64,000 nucleotides of DNA, from contig JBAROV010000219.1 of assembly GCA_049642465.1 (NCBI GenBank), forward strand, positions 1-64,000, read 5' to 3'. The DNA comes from CAWDPQ01 sp049642465. GTDB lineage: Bacteria > Acidobacteriota > Vicinamibacteria > Vicinamibacterales > 2-12-FULL-66-21. Made by a program: the position numbers and the translations under genes. The notes below the pieces were generated by a model, which was not told the DNA's origin, searched no databases, and worked only from the letters and a program-made list of their open reading frames with translations. Positions 60,795 through 64,000 of the stretch are shown here, piece by piece. Positions within the stretch are counted from its first letter, which is position 1. Each line of letters starts with the position of its first letter.

Positions 60795-62191
60795 CAGGCG
60801 AACTCCTCCTTCAGGCGTTCGACCACGACGTCCGTACCAATGCCGCGCGATCCTTTGACCAGCACCAGATCGCCGGGCCGCACCAGTTGAAGCGCCATCG
60901 CTGCGGCCTCATCGCTCGTGCTGGCGTACGAGACCGCCCGTTCCGGCATCCCGGCGTTGACGGCGGCTGCCGCCAGCTCTGATGCGGCGGGCCCACCAAC
61001 CGCGATGAGCAGGTCGAGCCCAGCCGCTGCTGCCGCTGTTCCCGATTCGCGATGCAGTGCCGTTGAAAGAGAGCCGAGCTCCAGCATCTCGCCGAGCACG
61101 GCGACCTTTCGAGCACTGCCGGTTGTCCCCGCGACCACTTCGAGCGCGCGCTTGAGCGCCGCAGGGCTCGAATTGTACGAGTCGTCCAGCAGGGTGATGC
61201 CGCCGGGCAGCCGCAGCAGCTCGCCGCGGTGCCTGGCAGGCGTCAGACGCGCCGCGCGCGCCTTCAACTCATCGAGCGTGACGTCGAATTCCAGGGCGAC
61301 CGCTGTGGCTGCCAACACGTTGGCGAGGTTCCCCATGCCCACCAGCGGCGTCTCAATCCTGATTTCTCCCTGACGCGTGGCCACCGTCGCTTCCGTACCT
61401 TCGACTCCTTTTTGTTTGACACCGGTGGCGCGTACGTCGGCGTCGGTGTCGATGCCGAAGGTCACCACGCGGCCCGGGAACTGACCGGCGCGGTTCATGA
61501 CTCGAGCGTCATCTGCGTTGGCAATCAGCACGTCGTCTCGCCGCGCCTGTTCGGTGATCTCCGCCTTGGCGTCGGCGATGGCTTCGGGCGAACCGAAATG
61601 GCCGATGTGAGCGTCGCCGACATTGGTCCACACCCGGACCTCCGGTTCGGCTATGCCAATCAACGTGCGAATCTCCCCCGGATGGTTCATTCCCAGTTCA
61701 ACCACGGCAACGTCCGGCCGCGAGCGCAGTTCGAGCAGCGAAAGCGGCAGGCCGATGTGGTTGTTCAGATTCCCCTCGTTTCTGAACACGCGATATCGCG
61801 ACGACAAGAACTCCGCCGCGATCTCCTTGGTTGTCGTCTTTCCGGCGCTTCCCGTCACGGCGGCGACACGGGCGCCCGATCGGCGCCGGACGTCGCGCGC
61901 CACCTGCTGGAGGGCGCGAATCGTATCGTCAACCTCGATGACCAGGGCCGCGGCACTCGGCACTCGCGTGGCGTCCTGCACCATGACGCCGGCCGCGCCC
62001 CGCTCGACCGCCTCGCCAACAAAGGCATGACCGTCGAAGCGCTCGCCGCGGATTGCGACGAAAAAGTCACCGGCCTGCACCGTTCGACTGTCAATCGCGA
62101 TCCGTCCGATGGGATCGCTGCTCTGTCCACGCACAAGTCGGCCGGCAGTGGCGCCTGTGACATGTGCGGCGGTCAGCGGCAGAAGGTCCAC
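60794..62191 (-). CDS. murF: UDP-N-acetylmuramoyl-tripeptide--D-alanyl-D-alanine ligase
   Basis: 465 residues. It has IDSRTVQAGDFFVAIRGERF, AVTGSAGKTTTKEIAAEFL, NEGNLNNHIGLPLSLL, VELGMNHPGEI, and LDDSYNSSPAALKRALEV. It joins D-Ala-D-Ala to the stem tripeptide. It lies 4 nt downstream of murE. Confidence 0.98.
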   Translation of the reverse strand: MDLLPLTAAHVTGATAGRLVRGQSSDPIGRIAIDSRTVQAGDFFVAIRGERFDGHAFVGEAVERGAAGVMVQDATRVPSAAALVIEVDDTIRALQQVARDVRRRSGARVAAVTGSAGKTTTKEIAAEFLSSRYRVFRNEGNLNNHIGLPLSLLELRSRPDVAVVELGMNHPGEIRTLIGIAEPEVRVWTNVGDAHIGHFGSPEAIADAKAEITEQARRDDVLIANADDARVMNRAGQFPGRVVTFGIDTDADVRATGVKQKGVEGTEATVATRQGEIRIETPLVGMGNLANVLAATAVALEFDVTLDELKARAARLTPARHRGELLRLPGGITLLDDSYNSSPAALKRALEVVAGTTGSARKVAVLGEMLELGSLSTALHRESGTAAAAAGLDLLIAVGGPAASELAAAAVNAGMPERAVSYASTSDEAAAMALQLVRPGDLVLVKGSRGIGTDVVVERLKEEFA

Positions 62192-62195
62192 TCCG

Positions 62196-63731
62196 TCAAG
62201 ATACCCGTGTGCCCGTTCGGCGCTTCGTCAATGCCGCTTGCGCGACGTCCACGTCATCGAACGGGAGCACACGATCGCCGATGACCTGATATTTCTCGTG
62301 GCCCTTGCCGGCAATGAGGACGAGATCGCCGCGTCGCGCATCGGCAATCGTCCTGTCGATCGCCTCTCGCCTGTCCACAATCACGAGGTGCGGCGTCGCT
62401 TTTGGGCCGGCGACTCCGTTGGGCGGTTTTCGATCGGCGGCAGGAACAATGCCGCGCTTCACGTCTTCGATGATCGCGGCCGGGGATTCCGAACGCGGGT
62501 TGTCCGAGGTGATGACAACCAGGTCGCTGAGGCGGGCCGCCACCGCCCCCATCAACGGCCGTTTCGTCCGATCGCGATCGCCGCCGCAACCAAAGATCGT
62601 CACCACGCGCCCGCTTGCCAGAGGCCGTGCGGTCTCGAGCAAGTTCTTCAGCGCGTCGTCGGTGTGGGCGTAGTCCACGACCACGCGGACGTCATCGGTA
62701 GGGCCGGATACCAGCTGGAATCGGCCTGGCACGCTCGCGAGATGCCAAATCCCGTGCTCGATCGCACCAAAGGGCACGTCGAGCGCCATCGCGGTCGAAA
62801 GTGCGGCCAGGATGTTGTACGCGTTCGGTCGGCCGACGAGCCGTGACCTGACGTGCAGCGTGCCACGCGGAGTTCGCGCCTGGAATTCGACGCCGTCGAG
62901 TGACAGCGATAAGCCGACCGGAGTGACATCCGCGGCTGCGTCAATAGCGTAGGTGACCGGACGCCGGGCCGCAGCCGCGAAGGCGGCGCCGCGTCTGTCG
63001 TCAAGATTCGTGACGCCGAAGCCTTCGCTGGGCAACAATTCGAACAGCCGCAACTTCGCCTGAAAGTACGCCTCCATGTCGCGATGAAAATCGAGGTGGT
63101 CCCGGGTCAGGTTGGTGAAGACCGCCGCTGAAAAACGCAGATGATCGGCACGCTTGAGCGCAAGGGCATGGGACGACACCTCCATCACGCATGCGCCACA
63201 CCCTTGAGACACCATCTCTCGCAGCATGTGCTGTAGCTCTGGCGCCTCGGGTGTCGTTCGGGCCGCCTCGGTTTCTCGATCGCCGATTCGGTAGCCGACG
63301 GTGCCGATTCGACCGCACCGCACGCCTGCCGCCTCGAAGATTGACGCGAGGACGTATGAAGTCGTTGTTTTGCCGTTCGTCCCCGTGATCCCTACCAGCG
63401 TTAGTGATTCGCTCGGATGTCTCCAGAACTCGGAGGCCAGAGCGGCCAGCGCATTCCGCGCATCGCCCACCCGGATCCACCGCACGAGAGTTCCTGCGGG
63501 TGCGGGGGTTTCGGACACGATCGCCGACGCCCCCCGTGTGATGGCGTCCTCTGCGAACGTCGTCCCGTCACTCTGCATCCCGCGAAGCGCGACGAAGACC
63601 GTGCCACTCGTGACTCGTCGAGAGTCGTAGGCAATGCCGGTGACAGTCGTCGCCGCAGTACGAGCGTCGAGCTCCGGCGTCACCGCCGCGTTGTGGTCCG
63701 TTACCGCACGCAGCAGCTCGCCGAGCGTCAC
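62196..63731 (-). CDS. murE: UDP-N-acetylmuramoyl-L-alanyl-D-glutamate--meso-diaminopimelate ligase
   Basis: 511 residues. It has ITGTNGKTTTSYVLASIF, VMEVSSHALALKRAD, FTNLTRDHLDFHRDMEAYF, VVDYAHTDDALKNLLE and VITSDNPRSESPAAII. The DNPR motif selects meso-diaminopimelate instead of lysine, so the peptidoglycan is of the DAP type. It overlaps the upstream ftsI fragment by 4 nt. Confidence 0.98.
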   Translation of the reverse strand: MTLGELLRAVTDHNAAVTPELDARTAATTVTGIAYDSRRVTSGTVFVALRGMQSDGTTFAEDAITRGASAIVSETPAPAGTLVRWIRVGDARNALAALASEFWRHPSESLTLVGITGTNGKTTTSYVLASIFEAAGVRCGRIGTVGYRIGDRETEAARTTPEAPELQHMLREMVSQGCGACVMEVSSHALALKRADHLRFSAAVFTNLTRDHLDFHRDMEAYFQAKLRLFELLPSEGFGVTNLDDRRGAAFAAAARRPVTYAIDAAADVTPVGLSLSLDGVEFQARTPRGTLHVRSRLVGRPNAYNILAALSTAMALDVPFGAIEHGIWHLASVPGRFQLVSGPTDDVRVVVDYAHTDDALKNLLETARPLASGRVVTIFGCGGDRDRTKRPLMGAVAARLSDLVVITSDNPRSESPAAIIEDVKRGIVPAADRKPPNGVAGPKATPHLVIVDRREAIDRTIADARRGDLVLIAGKGHEKYQVIGDRVLPFDDVDVAQAALTKRRTGTRVS

Positions 63732-64000
63732 TGAAGTCCCCGCGCCGGCAGCACCGGCGGACGCCTGCCGAGCGTCAGCACCGACACTTCGCCTGCGACG
63801 ACTGGCTCGCCGGCCTCGGGCGACTGTTCGGCGACAAACCCGCTTCCATTCATTCGTGCCGTCATCCCCAGCCGCGTCAGAACATTGACCGCCTCTCGAG
63901 CCGCAAGCCCGCGCAGATCGGGCATTGTTCCAGGCTCCGTGGCTTCAATCGCGGTGCTGACTGAGTCCGGACCATTCGCCACTGGATGCGGGGCCATGGT
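63728..64000 (-). CDS. ftsI: C-terminal fragment of a PASTA-domain penicillin-binding protein (FtsI-type), runs off right edge
   Basis: The last 90 codons are in the window; the frame is open to position 64000. They hold one PASTA domain: TMPDLRGLAAREAVNVLTRL, GMTARMNGSGFVAEQSPEAG, VLTLGRRPP. In dcw order the gene before murE is ftsI (septal transpeptidase), so the call rests on position plus PASTA. The catalytic SxxK region is outside the window. Confidence 0.82.
   Translation of the reverse strand, partial: TMAPHPVANGPDSVSTAIEATEPGTMPDLRGLAAREAVNVLTRLGMTARMNGSGFVAEQSPEAGEPVVAGEVSVLTLGRRPPVLPARGLQ

Overview
This is a GC-rich, gene-dense bacterial chromosome segment of housekeeping genes. 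No plasmid, phage, IS element, CRISPR array or rRNA is visible. An outer membrane is indicated by LptD, and meso-DAP peptidoglycan by the DNPR motif of MurE. Gene content and order look like Acidobacteriota, perhaps Vicinamibacteria; that is inference from gene content only, since no phylogenetic marker could be searched.

Layout. 1-5.7 kb: the N-terminal part of menC runs off the left edge, divergent from a deoxynucleoside kinase gene, then accD-folC-lptD. 5.9-11.6 kb: a tightly overlapping run with a nucleotide-sugar set (RmlA-long, RmlC-like, RmlB and an Rmd-like reductase), a phytol-kinase/DUF92 fusion and a UbiA prenyltransferase. 11.7-23.9 kb: mostly single genes (SplB-like radical SAM protein, ClpA/ClpC-type ATPase, HtpX, M20 peptidase, polysaccharide deacetylase, TonB-type protein, ThiC, MarR regulator, ankyrin protein, RlmI). 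24-32.6 kb: rpiB-glyA-dinG, a TPR lipoprotein-like secreted protein, then yggS-divIVA-yggU-hutI-fchA. 32.6-38.7 kb (minus strand): a DUF4845-like protein, lepB, lepA, citrate synthase, a membrane protein and a GT2 synthase. 38.8-47.2 kb (plus strand): larB, mutS2-dnaG-rpoD, a tRNA with CAU anticodon, a coiled-coil zinc-ribbon protein and rnhA. 47.2-51 kb: pgeF, acpS, a SpoVG-like small protein and a B12-binding radical SAM protein. 51-64 kb (minus strand): the dcw cluster ftsI(partial)-murE-murF-mraY-murD-ftsW-murG-murC-ftsQ-ftsA-ftsZ, without murB or ddl.

Two window-wide patterns are the most interesting. First, many gaps between genes carry short degenerate tandem repeats with strict 7- or 8-bp periods, in several unrelated sequence families and often as facing inverted arrays. 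They resemble the heptanucleotide STRR repeats of cyanobacteria. Some reach into start sites, stop codons and C-terminal coding sequence. Second, about nine transcription-unit starts have a TANNNT-type -10 hexamer exactly 6-7 nt before the start codon and no Shine-Dalgarno, which is the signature of leaderless mRNAs known from Deinococcus and Mycobacterium. In addition, a REP-like palindrome lies in frame inside the citrate synthase gene.
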